64,000 nucleotides of DNA. It comes from Allium sativum. Lineage: Eukaryota > Streptophyta > Magnoliopsida > Asparagales > Amaryllidaceae. Position 1 is the first letter of the stretch, and every line of letters begins with the position of its first letter. The stretch covers positions 315,430,922 to 315,494,921 of the forward strand of contig CM060926.1 of assembly GCA_030737875.1 (NCBI GenBank), written 5' to 3'. Under the pieces are notes generated by a model, which saw only the letters and a list, made by a program, of their open reading frames with translations, did no database searches and had not been told where the DNA came from. Below, piece by piece: positions 36,565 to 50,350 of the stretch. Position numbers and translations under genes: made by a program.

Positions 36565-39500
36565 TAGTTGTAGCAAGCTTTACCTTCATATGCCAACCAT
36601 ATAATAATATTTCGATTTCTCATATAATTTCATGAACATCGTCAGTATTACAAAGCCGAAAGTTGAAGCTATCAATATAGACCTTGTTAATTTATTGAAC
36701 AGTTTGCCTAATAGGCAATAACAATACAAATACTACTTTAAAAAATGTTGTTGCTTCTACTAAAAGTTTCAAAGAACGGCTCTTATTGTATATATACATA
36801 TATATGCTCTTTCAGAAGAAACAGGAACCGTCATTGACTCCAAATATCCCAATTAGGAATGTTAGCTACAGCCTCATTCATCTTTTTAATTAATGTAACC
36901 TGCAAAACCAGCAACCGGTGGATCATCCATGGTTTTTTGTAAACGTTTGAGGGATGGGATAACCATACATGAGACATATACACCTAGAACGGATGAAAAT
37001 ATAATGTGAACTCAAACATGCTCCTTTTATCAAAAGATGTGTAACTAATAAAGGATGCGAACTTTAACCATAAGCTTTTCAAAATAAATTGAATGGCATA
37101 CCACACTCTTAGGAGCTCCAGGTGGGGGTAAGGTATAATTTTCAGGAAATGGCTGCTTTAAGAAGGATCTTTTGTCGAAACTCCATTCTCCAGTTCTCCC
37201 ATAAGTTAGTTTGTCCTTAAGTATAACTTATTCTATGTAAGTTTAAACTACATAGACAACAAAGAATAAAATAAATAATGAATGTACTCATACCTTCCTT
37301 GGATAACCATAAGTATAATGAATTATAGATGCATTTCCCACTTTTTTATCCCATGGAGGCTGAAATAGAACATTAAGGTGATAATTACATATTATTCGTA
37401 ATTAACCAAACATTTACATATTAGCTAGCTCATAATACCTAAACCATGAAGCAATGTTTGTACAGCTTATGTTTTACAACATGCAAAGCACTGGCCACTG
37501 CATAAGCAAACCTGTTTGGTTTATTTAATTAAGAAAGGAAAGGGGTAGTCAATGAAGAAATTGAATTGCAAAACATTAATATGAAAATAAATTATGATTA
37601 GTGAATCACATTTCTAATATCCACCCAAATCCTTCGTCTGCTTCCTGATCTAGTTTAATTAGCAATGAGATCATCATCCAAGTTGAAGCAATATTTTTGA
37701 GCAAGGACTGCAGATTAAAAGAAATATATTTTATTACCATTAACACCAACATGAAAAACAACTTTTTTATTTTTTTTATTTTTTATTCAGGAGATCATCT
37801 TGATTTAGCTAGCTAGTGAATAGTTTGACTAACATAGTTTGGTTACGTGAACTCATTATCGTACAGACTGGCTTATTATAGATAACAAACCTTTGTCATT
37901 ATTGTCTCATGCGACTATTCACTCAATTCAAGTTTATAATTTTGTAGAACAATCAGTTCTTAGGAGGAAAAAAAGAAGTAGCAGGACTTGAAAGTTTGTA
38001 TCCATTTAGAGGTGAAATCTTTTAAGGTGGAAAAAAAAAATACGCAAACAACAATAGCATGTTAATCTTACATGCACACCTTGTTGATAATTATAGGAGA
38101 GTTTCCAATGGGTTGAACATTGGTAACTGGACCCTTGTCTTCTGGGTAATATTTTCTTATAATTCTTTTGGCTTCTGAGGAAGGCTTCATGTAGAAAAAA
38201 ATAGTATGCTGCTGGATGATCAACCCTGGATAAGTTTGGTAAAGGATTCACCAATAGATGGTCCGATTCAGACATTAACGTATATCTGCAACCCATACCA
38301 AAGTGTCTGAATAACTTCTTGGAGATATTAATTAAAGTAAAATGTAAGTGAAGAAATCAACTGTAGTACAGATACCCACTCTTCCTCGACATTCGCTTTT
38401 TCCAGCCACTGCAAAAACGCCCAAGGCCTTTGCAGTACAATATACCCCTAGTAACATTCATACAAATGAAATTAAATGTAAAGCAAAAAGTAACAAAATA
38501 ACAATTTTTTGATAATAATCTAGAGTATGGAAAGGGTCAGATCTTGCAATATTTGTATGTAAAGCGGATTTATTCTGATATCCTTTGTGTTGTCTAATAT
38601 ATTATAGTCTTCTATTTCATTTGATGTTCATAGTAATATAATCAATATCTCAACTATATAGAATACCACTAGTTACAAAAAATCATAACCACCATATTGT
38701 CTTGTAACCATTCTAACGGTTGCTTCATTAACTTTTCCTTTCACATGGAAATTAAAATACGAAAATAACACAATAACAACCTGCAATTTGTTTATTCCAT
38801 ATTGGGAAAATCATTTAATTTCATTGCAAAGTAATGTTGTGCTTCAAAACAAGTGATAAGTTTGATTTCGAAACTATCAAGTACAAGGAGGAAACCTCCA
38901 TATTATGGTACAAATTAGTTCATTATCTATGTATCTCTAATAGAATTGTAAATAGGGTTCAATTTCTCTATTAAAATTGTAAGTGTTTTACTAAATAACA
39001 GTCATTTTTTCTTATATAAAATAGTTAATTGTGATGTGTGCGCACACACACACGCAAAATATATGGATGAATTTCAAAGGGGTCATGAGACACCAGTTTT
39101 GGAGCAATTCAATTCCTCTATCCTCAAATACCCGTCATCATGTGTCCACTTGACATCAGCCCTTTATCAATAAATCATCCACCTTTTATGTGATATGGTA
39201 GTTCCTACGTGCTAATCATATTATGGTCATGAGTGGATGAGACTGAGGGGGATAATGCCGAAAGTAACGGCGGAAAAGTGTTAATGCAATTCAATCACAC
39301 TGTATAACGGATAGACAAATGCACAACTTCGGAAAAGTAGTGAAAGCAAACTCACTTTATCGACACCAGAGGGTAATTGCTGAACTACAAAAGTAGGAAT
39401 TTCATTCATCAATTTGTCAGGCTCCTCACTATGCAAAATTCTAGTGAACCCTCCCATTTTTGAACCTTCCAAATCCTTCATTTTCTTGTACCAGTAATAC

Positions 39501-40538
39501 ATTATTCTACACTGCCACCGGGCATAACCATGACTGGAGCCATTACTGCCACGTGGAATAGTCTGCGAGTTCCCTCCAACTATTTCGAATTATCAGTACT
39601 TTCGGTCACAGGATCATCGGTTCTCACATCCAGGCTGTTGAAGGTTTCCACGGATGATGGGCAATATTGTAGAACTGATAATGTTACTAGGCGATATGTC
39701 AAAATCATGGAAAAGCTTGAAACTAATATGAGCAGAATCATAGTTTTTAGGTTTATCATCCTCTATATGACAAGGAGATTTCTAGGAAAATGATTTTCAA
39801 CCAAAAATCAAGGGGTATTCCAAAGTTCAAAAGATAACTTGTAAGTCTTTGGACAAAGAAGTGTGGATGAAGCAGATTAGATAATGAATTTAAATGTATA
39901 TTAGAAAAATTATTGAACTATATAATTATGTATATCGAAAGGGGAAACAAAGAGAAATAATGGGAAAAGGTAGAATGGACTAAATATAGGATACATGCAC
40001 TGAATTAATGCATAATATGATCTGATAAATAGTTACTAATTTAAAACTTCACACAAAAGAATACTGATATATGCTTTAAGACCTGCATACTATTAATGCT
40101 TTAAAACATCTCCTGGCATGCTAGGGTTTGTAATCGGCTGAAGCCTCTGATTATTTCATGTTTTGTTGCATTCCTTACTAAAAGATTCAACAAATCATTG
40201 TTAATATGATGTCGCACAGTAAACAACTGTGACATTCATATAAATTTAGTTTCCATTTAGACATTAATAGTTACCCTTGTAGAACATACATTACTATTCG
40301 AATGATCCGTTTCTACATATTGTTGTAAAATTTTCAGTAGTTTGTTTTGGGTTTTGGTTTGTTTTGAAGAGGGAAGAAAGAATGAGGGAGAAAATTGATT
40401 TGTCCCACAACATGGAAATGAAAGAAGAAAGCAAGCATATCAATAACTTTCTCAAGTGGATGTCAGGGCCTTGGGGCACTCAAATGTTTGCTTTGTTGTG
40501 AGCAGCGAGGTCATGCATCACTGTACCACACACGCATG
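36565..40538. repeat. Segmental duplication, copy 2 (HPAT pseudogene)
   Basis: Matches 4866-8953 in the same orientation, including introns and upstream flank. Its left edge abuts copia pol directly and its right edge abuts the LINE. The two copies are now about 27.6 kb apart, separated by the copia nest. Confidence 0.85.
36831..39759 (-). pseudogene. HPAT pseudogene (hydroxyproline O-arabinosyltransferase-like)
   Basis: All eight exons of the intact gene are recognisable: 39759-39356, 38447-38380, 38285-38080, 37707-37610, 37511-37439, 37359-37294, 37215-37102, 36899-36831, with splice sites kept. It is disabled by a one-base deletion in exon 1 (around 39536), a one-base insertion in exon 3 (A/G-run near 38195, where FFYM becomes FFLH), and a TAG as the last codon of exon 5 (37439-37441, GAG in the intact copy). 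The sugar-nucleotide motif is SESDH instead of SEPDH. Exon 6 is six bases shorter. The start ATG and final TGA survive. Non-functional as a protein; transcription is unknown. Confidence 0.92.
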
Positions 40539-40555
40539 TTAAATAATATCAAAAT

Positions 40556-42120
40556 CTGACAAAGGATAATTTGTCAAATGCCATTAAGCTATCTTCTTGG
40601 GAAGATCTGGTTAAAAATGGTTGTCAAAGTTATAATTTCGATATGAAATATATCCCCCGGTTTCCACCATCAGTGATGAGAAGATAATCATGGTGAGTGG
40701 AAAGACTAGTAATCGAACTGAAGATAAATGAGGATTTTCAGTGGTTGCCTATGCTTTTGGCAAGAGGCTGCCCTATCATCATTTCAGGATGTTTGTTGTT
40801 CGCACTTGGAAACCTATCAGATCTTTTGAGATTTTTACCCGAGACAATGGATTTTTATAATCAAATTCACAAACTTGGAGGATTACGAGAAATAATTAAG
40901 TGGCGGGCCATATTTTATTAATGGCAAGTTAATAATTCTCAAAAAATGGAGCAAGTAACTGGTTCTTGATCGTGATCTTTTGAGCATAATGCTTGTTTGG
41001 ATAAGGCTTCTAGAATTAAGTCAAGGCTTTGGAATAAGGAAGCCTCTAGTGCTATAGCTATCATAGTGGGTGTTCCTTTAAAATTGGATGAGCAAACTGC
41101 AAAGGAAACCGCTTAACGTATGCTCGTATTTTAGTCGAAATTAGTGCAGATGCATAATTACCCAATGAAGCATCCATATATATGCACGATGGGGAAATCA
41201 ACATGCAACAAATTACATATGAATTGTTACCAGGCAGATGCAAGATCTATAAATGTTTTGGCCACTGTTTAGAAAATTGCATTAGCAATAAAGATTTGAG
41301 TGATAAGCCAAAAGGAGTACAGATACTGATAACATCATTGATAGTAATAATTCTGGAAACAATTCAGATGACATTTCGCAAAATAACCCCGATTCATCAT
41401 ATATTTCTACGCCTCATAATGTTGAATCTATGAATATTGATTCTTCTGCTTTTGTCAATACAGAATTAAGTAATTACGATCCAAACTCATCATCGCAATC
41501 TATTCAGAGGTTAGCAAGTTTCCTTGAAAAAATGCAGACCAATAATACTCTCAACAAAACTGAGGATATCAACAAAGAAGTACCCTCAGAATTGAAAAAG
41601 CAAACCATTTCAAATGGCGACAATCAGAAGAAAAAAAAAACAGAGGGGAGCACAACAACACAGGTCATTGAATCCTCCTCCCCTATGAAGGACCCAAGTT
41701 TAGTTACAAATTCAGTAAATAATATTACAAAAGAAAAAGGTATTTATGCGCCAAATTTCTCCCTGCTGATCCAATGTTTACTGATGCTTCTCTATTGGCT
41801 AATGGTCTTGCTCCTTCCAAGCACTCCTCTGTTAATGTTGATAATATCCAGGATGTAGTTAATCAAACTTTAGCTGCTTCAAAGTCTTCAAAACCTACAT
41901 TATCAATTAAAAAAGAAGAAGAGCAGAACCAAAAGCCTAACAGATATAATTTCTGTAGAAGGTATAGAGGATGTAAAAGACCATGATTTCAGGAAAAAGT
42001 ACATCGATAAGAATGCTAAATGGAAGAAACAACTCAAGCCATCAGATAACACTAGTTTCAAAAAGAGTGGCAAGCAGTTGGAGGCTAAAGTGGGCAACAG
42101 CAAGCACAGTGCTCCACTGT
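40556..42120 (+). pseudogene. LINE ORF1 (gag-like, DUF4283 and zinc knuckle)
   Basis: Fragments in shifting frames: GKRLPYHHFRMFVVRTWKP, then RDNGFLIIKFTNLEDYEK, a VWIRLLELS run, and a degraded zinc knuckle CKIYKCFGHCLENC near 41239. These match plant LINE ORF1 proteins with a DUF4283 domain. A Ser/Asn/Lys-rich tail follows. At least four stops or frameshifts. Confidence 0.65.
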
Positions 42121-42179
42121 AGCTGCTAGGTATCCTTGGAGTGTATTCATCTTTTTAATTTTCTTTTAAATTTATATTA

Positions 42180-44513
42180 TGAATATTATTGCTTGGAATA
42201 TATGAGGGCTTAACTCCCCTAAAAGACAACTTGATCTTTCAAATTTCTTGAGTAAATATAAACCTATTATTGATTTGCTTGAGCACAAGTTAAATGATCA
42301 GAAAATTAATGATCTACAAGTTAAAAGATTTTCAAAGCGAAATATAATTAATAATAATCTAATGGGAAGAAATGCTAGAATCATTGTATTTCATAATCCT
42401 ATCATTTGGACTCTCATTAGTTTTTTTTATTGATTTGCAGTATATTCACTGCAATTTCAAAAATAAGGGTGGTCTGGTTTTAAAGACTAATTTTATTTAT
42501 GCTTCCAATTTTGAAAATGATAGATTAATGTTGTGGAATTGTATTGAGCAGCTTAGTCACACTATAAATAGCCCTTGGTTTTTAATTAGGGACTTTAATA
42601 CTATTTTTCCCAATTTTGAAAAGAGAGGTGGCAACCCTATTCCTTTTTTCAAATTAGAAAGGGTTGCCAAATTTATTTTAAAATCAGGATTAGTTGAACC
42701 CCCTATACTTAGCAATAAATTCACCTAGAAGTCAGATGAATTTATAAACATTCATTGTAAACTTGATAGGGTTCTGTTTAATTAAGATTTTATTAATCTC
42801 TTAACTAATGTGAAATGTGGTACTTTACCTCAAAATTCCAGTGATCATACTCCATTCAAGTGTTTTTTTTCATTAATAAAGGGGGTTTTAATTAATAACT
42901 CTCCTTTTAGGTTTGTAAATGGTTGGGTATATGAGGATAAATACAAAGAGATTGTTTTTAACATCTTTATTAAGAATATATATACTGCACTTCTCAATAA
43001 AAATTTAACGAAACATTGAATATTGTTAAATCTAATCTTAAAAACTAGAATAATTCTAGGAGCAAAAATGACATTAAAGTAATTAGGGATGAGTGTGAAA
43101 GACTCCAAATTGATTTGGACGATAACCGCTTAGACAAAGTTAAGGTTGACTCTTTTTTTAATGCACATGCCAACCTTGTTAATGCTCTTCATGTAAATTC
43201 TGTTAATCTTAAACAGAAGGCCAAGATAGACCTGGTTAAATTCAGGAGATGAAGCTAGCAAGTTTTTTTATACTAGAATGTCAAATAGAAAAAAATAGGA
43301 ATGATACTGGAAAAATTATTGATCATAATGGAAAAATAATTAATGAAGCCTCTCTCATTGAGAAAGGGACTATTAATTATTTTTTCTTTATATAATACAT
43401 TAATTATCCTAATATTTTCCCTGATATTGAATTCAAGTTTACTGTTAATTGTAATTGCACTGATATTCTTTTAGTCCTAATTAGACAGGAATATATTAGA
43501 AACATCATTTCTAATGCTAATAATGATAAGAGTTATGGCCCTGGAAAGTTTGGTGCAAAATTTTATAAAACTCATTGGGTTGAAATGCAATTCGCTTTGC
43601 GTGAATCAGTTTCTGAATATTTAATTCTGGAAATTTCTTAAAAACACAAATCACCCAAATTTAACCCTGATTCCTAAAGTTGAAACACCATTGGGGTTTA
43701 ACGGTAATAGGCTAATTACTTATTGAAATTTTATTTATAAAATCATTTCATCTCTTCTTTGCAATAGATTGAAATGCGTTCTTAAATTTATCATTTCTGA
43801 AAATCAGAGTGCTTTTATTTATAGGAGGTCATTTTCTAAAAATTCTTTATTAGCTCATGAGCTAATAAGAAATTTCAATGTTAAAAACAAAAACCTCATG
43901 TGCATCAAAATTGATTTGCATAAAGCATTTAATAAAATTAATAGAAAATTTATCATATACATTATGCAAAAAATGGGATTTAATGATAAATTATGTGCTT
44001 TGGTTAAAGAGTGCATTAGTAATATGACTTACTCTGCAATGATCTATGGTTCCCCAAAAAGCTTCATTCATAGAAATAAGGGAACTAGGCAAGGTGACCC
44101 TTTCTCAACTTACCTATTCTCTATTGTTATGGAATACTTTTCCATGCAAATGGAATACTTTTTCATGCAAATGGAAAATGAAGTAATAAAGGGAAACATT
44201 AAACCAATTAATAGAAATAAGCCACATATTACTCACTTGCTATATGCTGATGACAAGCATTTGTTTTTAAAAGTTGACACGAAAAGTGCAAATGTTGTTA
44301 CAGAGTTTTGGAGAATTTGGAAAAATATGCTAGCCTCTCTGTTAATCTTAATAAAAGCAAATTTTATTCTAGCAAGGAAGCTATGCATAAATAAGAGATT
44401 ATTAATCGCCTGAATTTTAAAGAAGGAAAACTCCCAGTAAAATATCTTGGCCTTCCTCTAAGTATTAATCAGACTAGTGAGAGAGATTACTAAGACTATC
44501 TGATATTATCTGT
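42180..44513 (+). pseudogene. LINE ORF2 (endonuclease and reverse transcriptase), truncated
   Basis: Starts MNIIAWNI, stop, GLNSPKRQL, the N-terminus of the apurinic-type endonuclease. The RT part (43769-44413) is open, with NQSAFI, IKIDLHKAFNKI, a G-T-R-Q-G-D-P run and the catalytic YADD at LLYADDKHLF. A 21-base tandem repeat inside RT (MEYFSMQ/MEYFFMQ) is a local oddity. After ARKLCINKR a frame shift leads into KLPVKYLGLPLSIN and the sequence ends at the LTR. Confidence 0.8.
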
Positions 44514-47500
44514 AACGACCTGGTAAAAGAATTCGACCTCCGAATTTTGACAATAATACATAATCCGTATTATTTTCCAAAACTCAAGTATCGAAAACAC
44601 CAGATAGTCATTAGAAAGAGATTAGAGGGTGAGGTAAGAAAGAATGAAATATTAGAATAGAAGAAGAAGAAACAACACACCACAGAGTCTCACATCGCAG
44701 CGAAACAAAATATACTATAGAAATAAATCTTTATTGAGAGCTTTAAGTAAAGATTACAATCATCAGAGTAAATCAACAAATCTAGACAGTTATAATAACA
44801 TGTCCTCATATACAGTCACACAATGGAATAAATACTAGATATCATACGTCTAAACTTCTCCATCTAGTCTCCGGACTTCGCAGCATCTAATAACCTGGAC
44901 CTGTACAACCTGGTCTAACTCGGGCATTACAAACACTAGATCAGTCTGGTGAACCAGAGTGAGAAAAACACACTAATAAAGACATCATCCAACTTGATTT
45001 TAGAGTCAAAATCTTTTCAAAAGAAAAGGATAATTGTAAGACCAAATCCACACATAAATACGAACAGTTTTTACCTTACGATAACCCAAAACATTTTTTG
45101 GAATCAATATCTTTTCTGATATTATAAAAGTGTCTAAATACAAATAAATATCAACCTTGCAAAACGCCTGCATTTCACGCTCTACATACATAGTATACAA
45201 TCAAAACCACGGGCTCTTATTGGAGAACGAATTTCCTAACAAGGTATGGGACAACCTTTCTGACAATGTACCTCTGGAGATGAATACATTGGGGTTCAAT
45301 AAGAACATCTTGCAACCCAGGCTAAACATGACCAACCCCTCACTTTCTCTTGAGAGTATCGAATATATCATTACCACAGTTGGGGCCAACAAACTGAACC
45401 GATAACATACATACAAAAATACAAGGACAAGCAAAGGAATTTGATTTCTCCAGATCAATTAATGATATACCCTTTTGATGGGTGTGACACACATAGACAT
45501 GCGACCTACCCGATTTTGTGCCATTTCCCATTTGATGAGGCTTCAGGTCATGTATATCTTTAGAACATCTGGCCACCACTAACTTTGAATGTCACATCGT
45601 CAGATCTGCCAAGAAATCACTAATTGACAACCCCAAAATTACTATAGTTGTTATGCTAAGAGACAGGCCCTTCTCCACCACAACTTTTTACATTTGAAGA
45701 AATCAATGTACCTGATCCTATTTGGAAATACTCTGTTAGACATCCGTCGGAATGTTTGCTGGTCGGAATGTTTTTCAAATATAAATTCGATCCTGATCTT
45801 TCCATACCAACAATGTTATTAGCTAGATTTGATAGTCAGTTATTTAACTATCAAATAAATAATCATGAAAATAAAATAAGTTCATAGATTTAGTACTTGG
45901 CATTACTTGGCCTTTTTAATTAAAAACGATTAACGAAAATCTCTTAAATCATTAAATATAACAAATATAGCTTTTCACTTCTCATCTAACATGGGATTAT
46001 TTTCAAAACTATATTATTTTAGTAATTAGGAAAATATTCTGTAATCATATCCATTTTTCTATCCTACTATCATTTCAAAACATTTGATATCTCATTACTC
46101 ATTATCTAAAATTGGGAAATAAATTCATCTTATCGCTCGTAAACAATGTTACAAAATCTTTCTTGTTTTACTATTTGAAATAATAACCGGCCCTTTATTC
46201 TTTGAAATTAATCCATTCCAAATTCCCTTTTTCATTTCCTTTTTATTTCAAAAATACCATTATAATTTCACATCATCCCCTTTTATCTCTTTTACTTCGG
46301 GAAATCTATTATATATGTATATTCTCCAATCTTACCATTTTCGCCATTTTGGAAATCCCATTACACAGATTTCAATTTTTTTAAATTATTACTGCGTTAT
46401 TATTTCTCATATGGAAATAATAAATAATTCTATATCTCTTTACCATTTCAATTGATATCATCCTCAGATAATTATGAAGTCGTTCAAGTTGGGGTATTTT
46501 AATTGCCTCTCAGACCTTGATCAACAACGTTCTTATCTAAAGATAGAAATGAGTTGTAATCCAAAAACCGATATTTCATTCTAATATCATACCAAATCAC
46601 ATTTAACTAATATGGTTTATAAGACCTTCTTACTTTTGGAAATATCTCTTTTTAAATATAACTTATTATTACATAATATGTTGATTTAGTAATTTCTTAA
46701 TAAAATCACTTCTTAACCTTAAATTCTTCCAAAGAATTCATTTTATAACTCGAATTATCATTACCAATTCCCGTTACTAAATCTTTTACCAAATTCAATT
46801 ATAAATCCCTTTTTAATCTTTTCTTTTCGAAAATCTCATTTCGATCCCATTCATTTCCCCATTTTATTATTTAATAATGTTAATTTAAAATTAACGCTTA
46901 ACTTCACATCTCTTTATATAAACTTCGTTTATATAATTCTGGTTTAAGATAAACCCTTTAATTCTCAAATTCCTATTTATTTCTTTGTCATAAAAACTCG
47001 GGTTTATATTAAACCCGTTTATAAATTCCTTTCACAATTCACTTAGATTTCATTTCCACTTCGATTTCTTTTTAAGTGTTTTTCAATTAAAAAGAAATCC
47101 TCTAAATTATTATTAATCAAAATAACAATTTACTTCAACTATTAACTACCGTAGAAGTAGTTAATTTCCTTAATAACTAAAATAAATAGTAAATTCCTTT
47201 TTAAAATATTATTAAAATTAAAACAAATATTCGTTAAGTTATTACATTAGATTAATTCAAACAAACTAATTTAATAACCATTCTTAGTTAAAACGGTTGA
47301 CTTAGTCAACTCAAAACACAATTAGTTCATTAAACAATTCCAATTAGTGCTTCCTTTAAATTAATTAGTAATATAACTGATTTAAATAAATTCCATTTAA
47401 TCGTTAAAAAAAACAATTAGCCAACTTTTAACCGTTAGGTCAATTTTCTTCTGTCTTGCTTATAAATTTGATTAACATCAGAATTTTCTATGTAAATTCA

Positions 47501-50350
47501 TTTTGATAATCACTTATAAATGTAATGAATAAATATTTATTCCCTTTTTATAACTTTTATTCAAATAATAGGTTTAAAATCTATCTTTAGTTATAAAACA
47601 AGTTTTATAACTTCATTTTGTTGATTTGCCTGACGGTAAATTCATATTTATAAAACAACTGATTTTATAGGCCATACGTTGCTAATTACTCAACCTATAT
47701 TGCCCATATGAAAATAGACATTAAACAAATCAATCATCTAATCAGGTTGGTCAAACAGTTCATATAATTGTGATATGAAAATAAACAATAAATTTGAGGA
47801 ATCTAATTCGATCCCTCCAACATACTCTTCTCCGCATTCAGGTATATTACATCACAAAAAACAATCCATTTCATATGATGATATATTATTTGCAATAACA
47901 AACATGAACAACCAATTCAACCGATAACGGTCAATTAACAATAATACAAACATTCAATTAATATTTAATACATTTATATTTTTATAAATGTAACCAATGA
48001 AGTAAGTTACCTCTTTTGGAAATAATCGTTAGAAATAACGATTTAGTTTTGATTAAATTAAACGAATGTTTAATTTAAATCAGCTATATAAAATATTCAG
48101 CATATATTCAAACAATCAACAAATCATTCAACAATTAGCAAACATAGCACACAAACAACAAACTCGAGTTATATAAGATATAAGTGGGATAACTGAGTGA
48201 GTTGAACTCACTTTGGGTTTTCCATCAGTTGGTTAAAAAGGTTTGTTTTACAAACTTCCACCTACATTCAACTCCCGTCCATTCAAATTCCAAAATGTCA
48301 TGTTCACCGATATGGTTCCCACGCTCTTGGTTTTGTTTAATTCTGTGTACATATGAACCGGTTATACACATTATAATATATGATTAAGTTTAAACCAATA
48401 TAATTATATATTTTCTTTATTATTATTTTTATTATTTAAACAAGAACATGTGAACCGATTGTCGTTTTAGTTTACCAGCTTCTTTCCATTATTGCCACGA
48501 ATAAACAATTAAACATGTTTAAACCCTGATTATGTAAATACCTTAATTGAAATCATTGGTCCACATTTAAAATAAATCATTTACAGTAACTATGGTTAAC
48601 CTTAACCAAAAAAGTGGACCTAACTGGTTTAGGCATGATGTAAATATAACTGAGCATATATTTAGAAAGATCGAAATATAACAAAGCATATTATATATAT
48701 AACGTTCTCTTCCCACCTGCACCATTTTCACGCAAGCCCCCACTACTACTGTTCATCATCCCTAACATTGTTGATCAGACGTTGCCATCCCAATCACCGC
48801 AGACTCCAACCTTCGCCCCAAAACTCGGCTCACCAAACATTACCCAAGTCTGCAACTTCCCGGACAACCGCAGCCGCTTCTTCCTATTTGAACTAATCAC
48901 CCACACATATAATAGCTCTTCGTCCCTCTTATATTCCATTGTGACCACGTTCTACCATGTAAAATTTCCTTCATGCAAAGCTGCATGCGATATGGTCTTT
49001 TATTCCCAATTTGTTCATACGATCCTACCCCAAAATTTGTTGATCAGACGTTGCCATCCCAATTTGTTCTACTCCAGTTAGGGCTGTCAACGGGTACCCG
49101 AAAAATCCGATATCCGTCCGCATCCGTATCTAAAAATACGAAATATATCCGTTATCCGAGATGCGGATACGGATATCTGATATCCGAAGATCATTCCGGA
49201 TACGGATATGATTATAGTGGTATCCGTATCCGAAAAATATCCGTCCGATTTTCTGATATGTGTATGTATATATATATTATATAATTTTTAATTTATATTT
49301 AAGATTAAATTAATATATAAATTTCCTTAAAATAGCTAAGTTAAACTCAACTATTGAATTATAAAGGAATATTGTATTTTGTATTATGCAACATTTTAAA
49401 TCATGTACTCATTTTATTTTGTGGTATGGTTATAATTAAAACATAATTGTGTATGTGTTTCCATGATTTATGTTTTGTTTTATTTTAGTCTTAGGGTTGT
49501 GTATTTCATAATTTGAACACTTTATCTCTTAAAATATTTGTTGTAAGAAATTTATTTGATTGATGTCCTGCTTGTAATTTTTAATTAGATGTATTCACAT
49601 TTAAAAAAAAAAATTTTTATGAACCAAATTTTCATGTGAGTGATGTATTTGTAAAGTTTTATTGTTTTATTTTCGGATATTTTTTCGGATATTTTCGGAT
49701 ATTTTTCGGATAACCACATCCAATTTACAGTTTTAAGTTTCGGATACGGATATTTCGGATATTTTCGGATATCCGTATTCGCTAAGGCGGATACAGATAT
49801 TTTCGGATATCCGTATTCGCTAAGGCGGATACGGATATTTTCGGATATCCGAAAATATCCGCGGATGCGGATACGGATATTTTTAACTGGTATCCGCGGA
49901 TATCGGATACGGATTCGGATACGGATTTTCATTTTCGGATACGGATTCGGATACAGCACTATCCGTATCCGACTACATACATTTACAGCCCTAACTCCAG
50001 TCGTCGCAACCTAGGCCCAACAATTCTTCTCCAATCATTTCGAATTACCCCCACGTACGTATGCTTTAGGAAACCAACAAACCGGACTTTCCTTCTCATG
50101 CACGGAAAACCACCTGTCGTCGCCTGTACAGTCCACCGCACCTTGATCGGAGGTCGTCATCTCCTATGCCTCAACTAGCTCAGCCCGTGCCCTGAAGCTC
50201 GTGCCTCTAGAACTCCCCGTTCGCCTGCCACCTCAGCTTGAATGCCACACATTCTTGAGTACTTTCCGATCAGCATGAAGCTCAGAAAAAGATCATCACC
50301 GCACAACCCCTAGATCTCGTCTGGCCGAATAATAATGCAGTTGGAATTTT
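44514..50350 (-). mobile_element. Probable long LTR of a Ty3/gypsy-like element, minus strand
   Basis: On the minus strand this ends ACCAGGTCGTTACA, the mirror of the TGTAACGACC start of the other gypsy LTRs. It carries a candidate polyadenylation signal CAATAAAGATTTATTTC near 44725. A GC-richer leader-like zone (48700-50350) is followed by AT-rich sequence, as in the LTR at 50351. No gag or pol is present. Its other end is not found before 50351, where a plus-strand LTR starts, so it is probably cut by that element and continues outside the window. It hosts a hAT element (49079-49993). Short frames here are not genes. Confidence 0.45.
49079..49993. mobile_element. Non-autonomous hAT transposon (915 bp)
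   Basis: Inverted ends TAGGGCTGTCAACGGGTA (left) and TAGGGCTGTAAATGTAT (right, read in reverse), with a perfect 8-bp duplication actccagt (49071-49078 and 49994-50001). Subterminal zones 49100-49240 and 49680-49975 are packed with cggatacggatatccg-like motifs, many self-complementary. The core is AT-rich and non-coding; Arg/Ile/Tyr/Pro-rich open frames are products of the repeats. Same superfamily as 2880-3530 but a different family. Confidence 0.92.

Larger units (their letters stand above)
40540..44513 (+). mobile_element. Degenerate L1-type LINE, interrupted at 44513
   Basis: Contains remnants of ORF1 and ORF2 in the usual order. Multiple stops and frameshifts make it inactive. The 3' part of ORF2 is missing at 44513, where a long LTR begins with TGTAACGACC, so the LINE was split by that insertion and its remainder should lie beyond the window. 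Confidence 0.8.

Noticed and set aside
49585..49959. 124-codon frame rich in Arg, Ile, Tyr and Pro
   Set aside because: Translation of ggatat/tatccg repeats of the second hAT arm; no domain.
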